Source: Marivita sp051251565 (GTDB lineage: Bacteria; Pseudomonadota; Alphaproteobacteria; Rhodobacterales; Rhodobacteraceae). From it: a stretch of DNA of 64,000 bases. This document shows positions 1 to 7,486 of this stretch, one piece after another. The position numbers were made by a program, and so were the translations under genes. Each line of letters opens with the position of its first letter. Position 1 is the stretch's first letter. The notes under the pieces are model-generated. The model was not told the origin of the DNA. It made no database searches and saw only the letters and a program-made list of their open reading frames with translations. The DNA is taken from contig NZ_JBPOFB010000011.1 of NCBI RefSeq assembly GCF_051251565.1, forward strand, positions 39,363 through 103,362. The letters run 5' to 3'.

Positions 1-1
1 G

Positions 2-418
2 ACGCTCGAAGTGTTGGAGACCCTTGGCGTTCCGGTCATGGCCTATGGGCAAGACATGCTGCCCGCCTTCTGGTCGCGGACCTCAGCGCTCAAGGCACCG
101 CTGCGCGCCGACTCTGCGCTGGACATCGCCAAGGCCCATGTGATGCGCGTCGCACTGGGCCTGCCTGGCGGGCAGCTCATTGCCAACCCGATCCCTGCCG
201 AGGCTGAAATCCCGCATGCGCAGATTCATCCGATCATCACGCGGGCGACCCAAGATGCTGAGTCGCATGGGATCTCGGGCAAGGCGCTAACGCCCTACCT
301 GTTGCAACGCATCTTTGAGCTGACCGAAGGGCGTTCCTTGGACGCCAATATCGCATTGGTGCTAAACAATGCCCGCCTTGGGGCACAAATTGCACAGGAA
401 TTGACGTCTCTGCGTTAA
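2..418 (+). CDS. psuG: Pseudouridine-5'-phosphate glycosidase, C-terminal part
   Basis: The frame is open from the first bases of the window to TAA at 416-418, so the gene is cut by the window edge and only about 138 C-terminal residues are visible; the family is usually near 300. PsuG reversibly splits pseudouridine 5'-phosphate into uracil and ribose 5-phosphate in the cytosol, as part of pseudouridine salvage. Family signatures seen are the GGQLIANPIP segment in the middle and the C-terminal GKALTPYLLQRI followed by EGRSLDANIALVLNNA. The GTG at 11 is internal, not the start. The partner kinase PsuK would have to lie upstream, outside the window. Identification rests on recognised family motifs. 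Confidence 0.9.
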   Translation, partial: TLEVLETLGVPVMAYGQDMLPAFWSRTSALKAPLRADSALDIAKAHVMRVALGLPGGQLIANPIPAEAEIPHAQIHPIITRATQDAESHGISGKALTPYLLQRIFELTEGRSLDANIALVLNNARLGAQIAQELTSLR

Positions 419-501
419 AAATCAGGCTGTTGCGCCCTCACCCCATTGTAGAGCGCCGTTTGACAACCTAGGTTTTCGAGGAACCATGGACGGACGCCTT
501 G

Positions 502-1182
502 ATGACCACCCCATTTGATCCAGAACGCCGCAAACCCGGGATGTTCGCCCGCCTGCGCGCCAGTTTTCTGACAGGGATTGTCGTCATTGCCCCGGTCAGT
601 CTGACGATTTGGCTGATCTGGAGCATCATGGGCTGGGTTGACGGATTCGTCCTGCCGCTCGTGCCAAGCCGCTTCAATCCCGAGCAATATATCGGTATCA
701 ACTTGCGCGGTGTCGGCGTCATCATATTCCTGCTGTTCACGATCTTTGTCGGCTGGGTTGCCAAGGGGCTGATCGGCAGGTCGCTGATCCGTTTTGCTGA
801 AAGCCTTGTGGAACGCATGCCGGTTGTTCGGTCGATCTATAGCGGCGTCAAACAGATTGCAGAGACGATTTTTGCCCAATCAGAACGCAATTTCGAAAAA
901 GCCTGCCTGATCCAGTATCCGCGCAAGGGTATCTGGGCCATCGGTTTCATCTCGACCGATGCACGTGGAGAAGTGGCGCACAAGGCCGAAACCATGGGGC
1001 GGCTGATGTCGGTGTTCGTACCCACCACGCCCAACCCGACCTCGGGGTTTTTGCTGTTCTTCCCGGCGGAAGACGTGATCGAGCTGGATATGTCGATTGA
1101 AGACGCTGCAAAGCTCGTGATCTCGGCAGGGCTAGTCTACCCCAACGCCAAAGACCCTACACAACCTGCCAAAGCCGCGTAA
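502..1182 (+). CDS. DUF502 family inner-membrane protein
   Basis: A 226-residue protein with two predicted membrane helices (about 21-46 and 70-92) followed by a soluble domain. The pattern of an N-terminal basic stretch, two helices, then ERMPVVRSIYSGVKQ and a VPTTPNPTSGFLLFFP segment is characteristic of DUF502. The molecular role of the family is not established. ATG at 502 is preferred over the TTG at 499 in the same frame. It lies 83 nt downstream of psuG on the same strand, with room for its own promoter. A GC-rich inverted repeat (GCGCCCG...CGGGCGC) sits just after its stop at about 1193-1212, but there is no T-run, so it is only a weak terminator candidate. Confidence 0.85.
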   Translation: MTTPFDPERRKPGMFARLRASFLTGIVVIAPVSLTIWLIWSIMGWVDGFVLPLVPSRFNPEQYIGINLRGVGVIIFLLFTIFVGWVAKGLIGRSLIRFAESLVERMPVVRSIYSGVKQIAETIFAQSERNFEKACLIQYPRKGIWAIGFISTDARGEVAHKAETMGRLMSVFVPTTPNPTSGFLLFFPAEDVIELDMSIEDAAKLVISAGLVYPNAKDPTQPAKAA

Positions 1183-1278
1183 TTATTCGCAGCGCCCGCT
1201 TGAACGGGCGCGCGCGCCAGCACACCTATATTTCACGGTCCGCTGCCGAGCTGCGCGTGACAGGCTGGGAGACACTTC

Positions 1279-2196
1279 TTGGATACTATTTTCGTGGCCT
1301 TCGGGTTGGTCGCGGTGCTGGCGGGCGGCGATCTTTTGGTGCGCGGTGCTGTGGGTATAGCCCGTCAGTTTGGTGTGTCGCCCATGGTGATTGGACTTAC
1401 GCTTGTCGGCTTTGGCACCTCTGCGCCGGAACTAGTGACATCGCTCAGTGCGGCGCTGGCGGGTGTGCCCGACATTGCCGTTGGGAACGTGGTTGGCAGC
1501 AACATTGCCAATATCTTGCTGATCCTCGGGGTAGCAGCCCTCATCCGTCCAGTCAGCGCGAACATGCCCGGCCTGCCCCGCGAGGCGATTTGGGTCGGAG
1601 GAAGTGCACTGTTGCTGGCGGCCCTGTCCTTGACCGGACAGATCGGCGCTGTGATGGGCGCAGGGCTTGTGGCAGGTTTGGCGGTTTATCTCTGGGGCGC
1701 GTTCCGATCCTCCACACCGCCCGATGACGACCCAAGCATTCCCACCGACCCGCTGCCCGGTGCTGCGCTGCGCCTTGCGTTTGGTCTCGCGCTGACCATT
1801 GGCGGGGCCATTGCGCTGGTCGACGGTGCCACTGGCATCGCGCGTGCCTATGGTGTTCCCGAAGCGGTGATCGGCCTTACGCTTGTCGCCATCGGCACGT
1901 CGCTGCCCGAACTTGCGACCACAATCATGGCGGCCCGTCGCGGTCAGTCCGATGTGGCGCTTGGCAATATCCTTGGTTCAGGCATCTTCAACATTCTGGG
2001 CATCTTGGGCACCACCGCGCTTGTTGTGCCGCTGAGCATCGATCTAAGCCTTGGGACCGATATCTTGATTATGCTCGGCACCACCGCACTTTTTCTGGTG
2101 ATCCTGTTCGCGCGCAGGCAGATCAGCCGCCCCATGGGGGCTGCGTTTCTTTTGCTTTATGCCGGATACATGGCATGGCTCAGCCAAACATTTTGA
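1279..2196 (+). CDS. Calcium/sodium antiporter, CaCA superfamily (YrbG-like)
   Basis: A 305-residue, roughly ten-helix membrane protein made of two inverted halves. Each half carries the CaCA alpha-repeat: GFGTSAPELVTS at about 44-55 with GNVVGSNIAN at 69-78, and AIGTSLPELATT with GNILGSGIFN in the second half. The Glu/Ser/Thr and Asn positions of these repeats coordinate the transported cations in known exchangers. The protein probably exchanges Ca2+ for Na+ across the inner membrane. The start is TTG at 1279, which puts the first helix directly at the N-terminus; no in-frame ATG lies nearby. Its 3' end overlaps the convergent patatin gene by 17 nt. Confidence 0.88.
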   Translation: MDTIFVAFGLVAVLAGGDLLVRGAVGIARQFGVSPMVIGLTLVGFGTSAPELVTSLSAALAGVPDIAVGNVVGSNIANILLILGVAALIRPVSANMPGLPREAIWVGGSALLLAALSLTGQIGAVMGAGLVAGLAVYLWGAFRSSTPPDDDPSIPTDPLPGAALRLAFGLALTIGGAIALVDGATGIARAYGVPEAVIGLTLVAIGTSLPELATTIMAARRGQSDVALGNILGSGIFNILGILGTTALVVPLSIDLSLGTDILIMLGTTALFLVILFARRQISRPMGAAFLLLYAGYMAWLSQTF

Positions 2197-3211
2197 CCAG
2201 ATCGACCGATTGCCGATGCCCGATATCCGCCTTGTGGTTTAACAAGAATTCCCCCGCCGCGCAGCGGCCCGCTTCTTTCAGACGGGTGATGATTGACGGA
2301 ACAGGAACCAGCTTGGTGGCAACGGACAGGTTATTCATAAGCGCGTCGTCCGCGATCATGTGAACGCGCAGCTTTTTCATCGCACCTTCTTTCACGGATC
2401 CGTCCTCGATCAACCGTTGCACAAACTCGATCGCGCGCAATTCGCGCAGCAGCGATGAATTGAAACTAATCTCGTTAATCCGGTTCTGGATTTCGTTTGG
2501 CATCACAGGCACGGTGTCACGGTGCAACGGGTTGATGTTCACAATAACCAGATCGTCCGGCAATTGCGGTTTGAACAGCGGAAACAGCGCCGGATTGCCG
2601 GTATAGCCGCCATCCCAGAACGCTTCTACCACGCCGGTCTCGGGGTCTTCGACCTCGACCGCTTGGAACATTGTCGGCAGGCAGGCAGATGCGAGAATGG
2701 AGTGCGTGGTGATCCGGTCGCCGGTGAAAACCCGCACCTTGCCCGACCGCACTTGTGTGGCACAAACATACAGTTCGGGTCCGTCCTGGGCACACACACG
2801 CCCAAAATCGAACTGGTCCACGATCTTGGTCAAAGGATTTTCGTACAGTGGCCCCCAGGCATAGGGCGACATCATCCGCCCCAGCGTGTCGCCCAGCATG
2901 TAAATCGGCGAATACTCGATGCTTTTGCTGATCGCCGCAGGTGTGGGCAACCAGGCCTGCATCCATTTCGGCGTCGCCATATCATCCAGCCGCGCCACCT
3001 GGGACCACAGCCAATCCAGATTGTCCCGCGCGCCCTGTCGCCCATCCTTGAGCCATCCTGCCTTGAGTGCCGCCCCGTTCAGCGCCCCCGCAGACGTGCC
3101 CGAGATCGCGGCGATCTCGACATCGTCCTCTTCCAGAATCCGGTCCAACACACCCCATGTGAATGCGCCATGCGCGCCACCGCCCTGAAGTGCGAGATTG
3201 ATCTTTACCAT
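2180..3211 (-). CDS. Patatin-like phospholipase family protein
   Basis: A 343-residue patatin-fold hydrolase. The glycine-rich oxyanion loop LQGGGAHGAF is at about 8-17, the nucleophile motif GTSAG at 38-42, and the catalytic Asp lies in the WDGGYTGN segment. Such enzymes cleave acyl ester bonds with a Ser-Asp dyad. The start at 3211 (MVKINLALQGGG) is chosen because the glycine loop is N-terminal in the family and an AGGGGAC ribosome-binding site precedes it; a longer in-frame opening to 3400 would overlap the upstream gene. It follows the 3-hydroxybutyrate dehydrogenase gene by 79 nt on the same strand. That arrangement suggests a link to polyhydroxybutyrate or lipid turnover, but the substrate is unknown. 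Confidence 0.87.
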   Translation of the reverse strand: MVKINLALQGGGAHGAFTWGVLDRILEEDDVEIAAISGTSAGALNGAALKAGWLKDGRQGARDNLDWLWSQVARLDDMATPKWMQAWLPTPAAISKSIEYSPIYMLGDTLGRMMSPYAWGPLYENPLTKIVDQFDFGRVCAQDGPELYVCATQVRSGKVRVFTGDRITTHSILASACLPTMFQAVEVEDPETGVVEAFWDGGYTGNPALFPLFKPQLPDDLVIVNINPLHRDTVPVMPNEIQNRINEISFNSSLLRELRAIEFVQRLIEDGSVKEGAMKKLRVHMIADDALMNNLSVATKLVPVPSIITRLKEAGRCAAGEFLLNHKADIGHRQSVDLVKMFG

Positions 3212-3290
3212 GCGGGTCCCCTGCGTCTGCGTGTTCCAAATGCCTTCGATGCGCATGACAGGCTGGGCCATTGCATCGCGCGATGCTGCA

Positions 3291-4067
3291 TCAAAGTGCC
3301 GTCCATCCCCCATCCACCGAGATCGTCGTCCCGGTGATCTGTGCGGCGGCGTCCGAGCACAAGAACACCGCCGTGCCGCCGATCTGTTCGACCGTGGCAA
3401 ATTCCTTCGAAGGCTGGCGTTCCAGAATGACCTTCTGCTTGGCCTCGTCTTCGGTCATGCCGTATTTCTTGGCGGTATCGGGGATCTGAGCTTCGACCAA
3501 TGGCGTCAGCACATAGCCCGGACAGATGGCGTTGCAGGTGATCGGCTCGCGTGCGGTTTCAAGCCCGGTGGTCTTGGTCAGGCCAACAACCCCATGTTTG
3601 GCCGCGACATAGGCCGATTTATAGGGCGAAGCCGTCAACCCATGCGCGCTGGCCACGTTGATGATCCGGCCCCAGCCCGCCTTGCGCATCATCGGCAAGG
3701 CAGCAGCGGTGGTGTGAAACGCCGATGACATGTTGATTGCTATGATTGCATCCCATTTTTCCATCGGGAATTCGTCAATCGGCGCAACAAACTGAATGCC
3801 AGCATTGTTCACCAGAATATCGCAGGCGCCGGCTTGTTCGATCAGCGCGCGGCATTGGTCGGGTTTGGACATGTCGGCCTGAACATAGCGCGCTGTTACG
3901 CCGTGCGCGTCGCCAATCGCCTTGGCCAATGCGTGGTCATCCTCTGTGTTGGTGAATGAATTGATCACCACATCCGCGCCCGCGCGCGCCAGTTCATGCG
4001 CAACACCCAAGCCGATGCCCGAATTTGATCCCGTGATAACAGCGGTTTTGCCTTTAAGTGACATCAT
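3291..4067 (-). CDS. bdhA: D-3-hydroxybutyrate dehydrogenase (SDR family)
   Basis: A 258-residue short-chain dehydrogenase that interconverts 3-hydroxybutyrate and acetoacetate with NAD(H). The cofactor motif TGSNSGIG is at about 12-19, NNAG is near 90, the catalytic Ser is in NVASAHG and the Tyr-Lys pair is in SAYVAAK. The segments NNAGIQFVAPIDEFP and ITCNAICPGYVLTPLVEAQIP are characteristic of bacterial 3-hydroxybutyrate dehydrogenases rather than FabG or PhaB. It is first in a minus-strand pair with the patatin-like gene. Two consecutive ATGs form the start, and either could be used. The region upstream contains TGC-rich sequence (4111-4122), discussed in the findings. Confidence 0.92.
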   Translation of the reverse strand: MMSLKGKTAVITGSNSGIGLGVAHELARAGADVVINSFTNTEDDHALAKAIGDAHGVTARYVQADMSKPDQCRALIEQAGACDILVNNAGIQFVAPIDEFPMEKWDAIIAINMSSAFHTTAAALPMMRKAGWGRIINVASAHGLTASPYKSAYVAAKHGVVGLTKTTGLETAREPITCNAICPGYVLTPLVEAQIPDTAKKYGMTEDEAKQKVILERQPSKEFATVEQIGGTAVFLCSDAAAQITGTTISVDGGWTAL

Positions 4068-4300
4068 GCACCCCTTTTCTGCGTCTTTCGCTTGTGCGAG
4101 AGGCTACATGCTGCAACTGCATAATACAAAGAAGATCACGGGTCTGGAGCACAAGAATCACCGCACCCGCGAATCGCGTCTGCCCAAAGCCGTTGCGATT
4201 CAGCGCCCCAGAACAGCACTCAACCGGCCGCACCCATGCAACCCCGGGTTAGCCCTTGATTCACAGGTGTCTGACACATCAACGGATTTGGGGAATGCAC

Positions 4301-4329
4301 AAAAAAAACCCCGGCACGAAGCCGGGGTT
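4301..4329 (-). terminator. Rho-independent terminator of candidate sRNA
   Basis: A perfect 9-bp stem (AACCCCGGC with its complement) closes a TTCGT loop on the minus strand and is followed by eight T. The T-run lies only on the left side, so it works for minus-strand transcription arriving from about 4376. It is not needed by any protein gene, because the nearest minus-strand gene begins downstream at 4067. Confidence 0.85.
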
Positions 4330-4376
4330 AAGTTATTGAGGCAGGTTTCATACAGGCAAGAAACCTATCGAGCAGT
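4301..4376 (-). ncRNA. Candidate small RNA with own promoter and terminator
   Basis: No protein gene fits this gap, yet the minus strand carries a complete small transcription unit. A -35 TTGGAT and -10 TATAAA are spaced by exactly 17 nt (4383-4411). The predicted start near 4376 gives a transcript of about 76 nt. It would fold a 7-bp hairpin (AGGTTTC/GAAACCT, 4343-4349 with 4360-4366), a single-stranded stretch (4330-4342), and a 9-bp GC-rich terminator (4307-4315 with 4321-4329) followed by a run of T on the minus strand (4301-4308). I do not recognise it as a named family. Position, orientation and structure are seen; function as a base-pairing regulator is inference. Confidence 0.6.
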
Positions 4377-4382
4377 GGTGTC

Positions 4383-4411
4383 TTTATAGGCATTCTTTGC
4401 CCGCGATCCAA
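4383..4411 (-). promoter_or_regulatory. Sigma-70-type promoter of candidate sRNA
   Basis: On the minus strand TTGGAT (4406-4411) and TATAAA (4383-4388) are separated by 17 nt, the optimal spacing. The predicted transcription start is about 4376, pointing into the hairpin-terminator unit. Confidence 0.6.
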
Positions 4412-4490
4412 GCTAAAAGTTTGAAAAGCCTCAAAAGCCCGGTTACCGTCTAGGTCAAGAAAACAATGGCAGACAGGGATTGTAGCGAAA

Positions 4491-6308
4491 ATGGGAACCG
4501 ATTTTTTCCGCAAACAGCGCCTCGGCCTCGCGGCAATGGCACTCGCGCTTAGCGCGCATGCAGGCGCCGCAGAGCCACAACACGGCATAGCTATGTATGG
4601 CGACCCCGCGTTACCACCGGATTTTGTGTCCCTGCCCTATGCGAACCCGGACGCACCCAAGGGCGGACGCATCGTTACCGGAGAGACGGGCAGCTTTGAC
4701 AGCCTGAACCCGCACATCCCCAAAGGCTCGACCCCATGGCAGCTTCGGTTTCTTGCCTACGAAAGCCTCATGGGCCGCAACTACGACGAACCGTTCACGC
4801 TCTACGGGCTGCTCGCCGAATCGATTGAGGTCGGAGAGAATCGCGAATGGGTGGAATTTGTCCTGCGCGAAGAGGCGAAGTTCTCGGACGGCACGCCGCT
4901 GACGGTCGAAGATGTGATGTGGTCCTACGAGGTGCTGGGCACTGTCGGCCACCCCCGCTATCACGGCGCATGGCGCAAGATCGCGTCGATGGAACAAACC
5001 GGGCCGCGCAGCATCCGCTTTACGTTCAACGAACAAGATCCCGAAATGGCGCTGCTCATCGGCATGCGGCCGATCCTGAAAAAGGCCCAGTGGGAGGGCA
5101 AGGATTTCGCTGCTTCCGGCATTGATGAGGTGCCCATAACCACGGCCCCATACGTGATCGACGATTTTGAAGCGGGCCGCTTTGTCAGCCTTAGGCGCCA
5201 TCCCGACTATTGGGGGCAGGACGTCAATTTCATGCGCGGGCAGGCCAATCTTGATGAAATCCGCCTTGAATTTTACGGCGACGGCACTGCGATGTTCGAG
5301 GCCTTCAAGGCAGGCGCGCTGAACTCCAGCCGCGAATTCAACGCCGAGAAGTGGGACACCCAATACGATTTCCCCGCCATCGACAGCGGCGATGTGGTGA
5401 AATCCGTGATCCCGCATGAACGCCCCTCGGGCATCACCGGCTTCGTGATGAACACCCGCCGCGAAGCATTCCGCGACTGGCGAGTGCGAGATGCCATGAT
5501 GCATGCATTCAATTTCGAATTTATCAACGAAACCATGACTGGCTCCAAACAGCCGCGCATCACGTCCTATTTCTCGAACTCGGTTCTGGGAATGCAGGAA
5601 GGTCAGGCAGAAGGCCGTGTGCGGGAATTGCTGGAACCCTTCGCCGACACGCTTTTGCCGGGCGCCCTTGAAGGATATGCCTTGCCCGTCAGTGACGGCG
5701 CCGAACGCAACCGGGGCAACATCCGCACAGCCATCGCATTGATGGAGGACGCGGGCTACACCATTGAAGAAGGTGTGATGACCCGCCCCGACGGCAGGCC
5801 CTTCACGTTTGAAATCGTGCTCAGTCAGGGCAGCTCGGAAAACGAGTCGATCATTGACCTGTTTACACAATCGCTTGAACGTATGGGCATCGCGCCGATC
5901 ATCACCACGATCGACAGCGCACAATATACAGAACGCACCAACACTTATGATTTCGACATGACAGACTATCGTCGCGGCCTGTCGCTCAGTCCCGGCAATG
6001 AACAACGGCTTTACTGGGGCTGTGACGGGGTCGAAGCGCCAGGCTCGCGCAACCTGATGGGCATGTGTTCGCCTGCGGCAGAACAGATGATTGCTGAGAT
6101 TCTCAATTCGCAGTCCCGAGACGACTTTATCGCCGCCACACGCGCGCTGGACCGGGTACTGACCACCGGGCGCTACGTCATACCGATCTACCAATGGAAC
6201 ATCAGCCGTATCGCCCATGCCAAGGAATTGAAATTCCCGGCATACTTGCCAATCTACGGGGACTGGATCGGTTGGCAGCCAGATGTGTGGTGGTGGGAAG
6301 AGGAGTGA
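4491..6308 (+). CDS. ABC transporter periplasmic peptide-binding protein, family 5 (YejA-like)
   Basis: A 605-residue extracellular solute-binding protein of the oligopeptide/dipeptide class. The N-terminus (basic residues, a LAAMALALSAHAGAA hydrophobic stretch and cleavage near residue 27) is a secretion signal. The mature part has family features: FDSLNPHIPKGSTPW, LRFLAYESLMGRNYDEPFTLYGLLAESIE, and a tryptophan-rich C-terminus DWIGWQPDVWWW. These match the YejA branch, which feeds peptides such as microcin C to YejBEF. No permease or ATPase genes adjoin it here, so it is either an orphan binding protein or serves a transporter encoded elsewhere. ATG at 4491 follows a gap containing the candidate sRNA, which is transcribed away from it. 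Confidence 0.85.
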   Translation: MGTDFFRKQRLGLAAMALALSAHAGAAEPQHGIAMYGDPALPPDFVSLPYANPDAPKGGRIVTGETGSFDSLNPHIPKGSTPWQLRFLAYESLMGRNYDEPFTLYGLLAESIEVGENREWVEFVLREEAKFSDGTPLTVEDVMWSYEVLGTVGHPRYHGAWRKIASMEQTGPRSIRFTFNEQDPEMALLIGMRPILKKAQWEGKDFAASGIDEVPITTAPYVIDDFEAGRFVSLRRHPDYWGQDVNFMRGQANLDEIRLEFYGDGTAMFEAFKAGALNSSREFNAEKWDTQYDFPAIDSGDVVKSVIPHERPSGITGFVMNTRREAFRDWRVRDAMMHAFNFEFINETMTGSKQPRITSYFSNSVLGMQEGQAEGRVRELLEPFADTLLPGALEGYALPVSDGAERNRGNIRTAIALMEDAGYTIEEGVMTRPDGRPFTFEIVLSQGSSENESIIDLFTQSLERMGIAPIITTIDSAQYTERTNTYDFDMTDYRRGLSLSPGNEQRLYWGCDGVEAPGSRNLMGMCSPAAEQMIAEILNSQSRDDFIAATRALDRVLTTGRYVIPIYQWNISRIAHAKELKFPAYLPIYGDWIGWQPDVWWWEEE

Positions 6309-6311
6309 GCC

Positions 6312-6428
6312 ATGCGTGCTTGAGTTTTCATGATCTCGGTTGTGGGCGCGCTCAGCGCCTGCGCCACGGTTGACGGCATCGGTCAGGACATTTCAACGGC
6401 ATCCCGCGCCGTTCAGGGGTGGTTCTGA
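6312..6428 (+). pseudogene. Entericidin-type small lipoprotein gene with in-frame stop
   Basis: Three bases after the YejA-like gene, ATG CGT GCT is followed by TGA (6321-6323). The same frame then continues open to TGA at 6426-6428. The readable part, ISVVGALSACATVDGI then GQDISTASRAVQ, matches the entericidin A/B pattern: a short signal peptide, lipobox LSAC, then a conserved small mature lipoprotein. The stop falls at codon 4, in the basic start of the signal peptide. Restarting at the ATG at 6330 would leave a signal with no positive charge. This is either a nonsense-inactivated gene or a base error. Entericidins are tiny outer-membrane lipoproteins linked to stationary-phase lysis in enterics. 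Confidence 0.6.
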
Positions 6429-6546
6429 CGCTGTCCTGCGACCAAAGTCTGCGGCGTGCTGCCTCATGTGACCGCGCGCCGCTTAGGTGCTCGCGATTCT
6501 GTATGCCAAGCTCAATGCTGCGAGGGACGTTTGGAGGAGCGTCTTG

Positions 6547-6780
6547 ATGAACTGGACGGATATTACAAAGAACTGGCACGCGGCCCTTGCACGGCTCGAA
6601 GCCCGGTTTCCTTTGCTGAACAAGGACACGCTGGCTCACCCGCCGGAAAGCCTGACAAACCTGTCAGAGCATCTGGCCATCACCCATGATCTGACTGCGC
6701 TTGAAGCAACAGAAGAACTGGCAGATTGGCTTTTGATTGAATCGCTGGCCCGACAAGCAAGCGAAATGGGCCTGCACTAG
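6547..6780 (+). CDS. Small conserved-looking protein of unknown function
   Basis: A 77-residue protein beginning MNWTDITKNWHAALARLEARF, with a GGAGG Shine-Dalgarno (about 6533-6538) at a good distance from ATG 6547. That site is why the longer upstream opening from 6487 is not used. The protein is soluble, acidic toward the C-terminus (EATEELADWLLIESLA) and predicted helical, with no membrane segment or known motif. Short proteins starting with MNW and a helical ELADW tail occur in Rhodobacteraceae, but I know no function. It ends 4 nt before the convergent XRE-cupin regulator. Confidence 0.65.
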   Translation: MNWTDITKNWHAALARLEARFPLLNKDTLAHPPESLTNLSEHLAITHDLTALEATEELADWLLIESLARQASEMGLH

Positions 6781-6784
6781 ACCG

Positions 6785-7408
6785 CTAGGTTTGCAACGAG
6801 GTGACCCACAGGATCGTGGCGTCTTCGTCTGACGTGGAAACCACGTTATGGCCCATCGTCGCGTCGTAATAGGCACTGTCGCCACGACGCATGTCGATGG
6901 GTTCATAAAATTCGGTGTAAAGCCGGATCACCCCGGTCAGCACATATAGAAATTCCTCGCCGTCATGGCGCACCCAGCCGTCGAACTCATCCATCGACCG
7001 GGCCCGCACCCGCGCGCGGTAAGGCAACATCTGTTTCTTGGTCAGCGTTTCCGCCAAAAGTTCGTGTTCATATGTGGTTGTGGCATGATGTTGACCCTTT
7101 CCGTTAAGGGTCATCACCATCCGGCCATTGACTTTTTCGCGCTGCGGCGGCGTGAATAGCTGCGGCACGCCGATCTGTAGGCCCACGGCCAATTTCTTGA
7201 GCGCGTCATATGTCGGAGACATCTGGCCGTTTTCGATCTTCGACAAAGTGGATCGCGCCAGTCCTGCCTGCTGCGCCGCCTGTTCCAGCGTCCAGTTCCG
7301 CGCCTTGCGCAGATCCCGCACCCGCTCGCCAAGGTTCAATGGCTCGGGTTGGTCATGAGCGCCGGTGTCACGCGCAATGCGAATGAGGTTTTTGGGATCA
7401 TCTGACAT
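6785..7408 (-). CDS. XRE-family transcriptional regulator with C-terminal cupin sensor
   Basis: A 207-residue protein. An XRE helix-turn-helix lies at about 26-80 (LGERVRDLRKARNWTLEQAA, then GLARSTLSKIENGQMSPTYD). A cupin_2 barrel fills roughly 130-205 (HDGEEFLYVLTGVIRLY, RRGDSAYYDATMGHNV). This layout is that of small-ligand-sensing regulators of amine, amino-acid and sulfur metabolism. The start at 7408 places the HTH at the usual distance; the opening further upstream is an artefact. It is divergent from the acyl-CoA ligase gene with 78 nt between them, so that gene is its most likely target. Confidence 0.9.
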   Translation of the reverse strand: MSDDPKNLIRIARDTGAHDQPEPLNLGERVRDLRKARNWTLEQAAQQAGLARSTLSKIENGQMSPTYDALKKLAVGLQIGVPQLFTPPQREKVNGRMVMTLNGKGQHHATTTYEHELLAETLTKKQMLPYRARVRARSMDEFDGWVRHDGEEFLYVLTGVIRLYTEFYEPIDMRRGDSAYYDATMGHNVVSTSDEDATILWVTSLQT

Positions 7409-7486
7409 AGGCCTGTCTATAATCACAGCCCACGCCCCTCGCAACCGACGCTTGCGACGGCGGGCATTGCGTCCTACGCCTGTGCA

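Noticed and set aside
4611..6218. 535-codon frame antisense to the YejA-like gene
   Set aside because: Shadow of a conserved gene; no start site or motifs.
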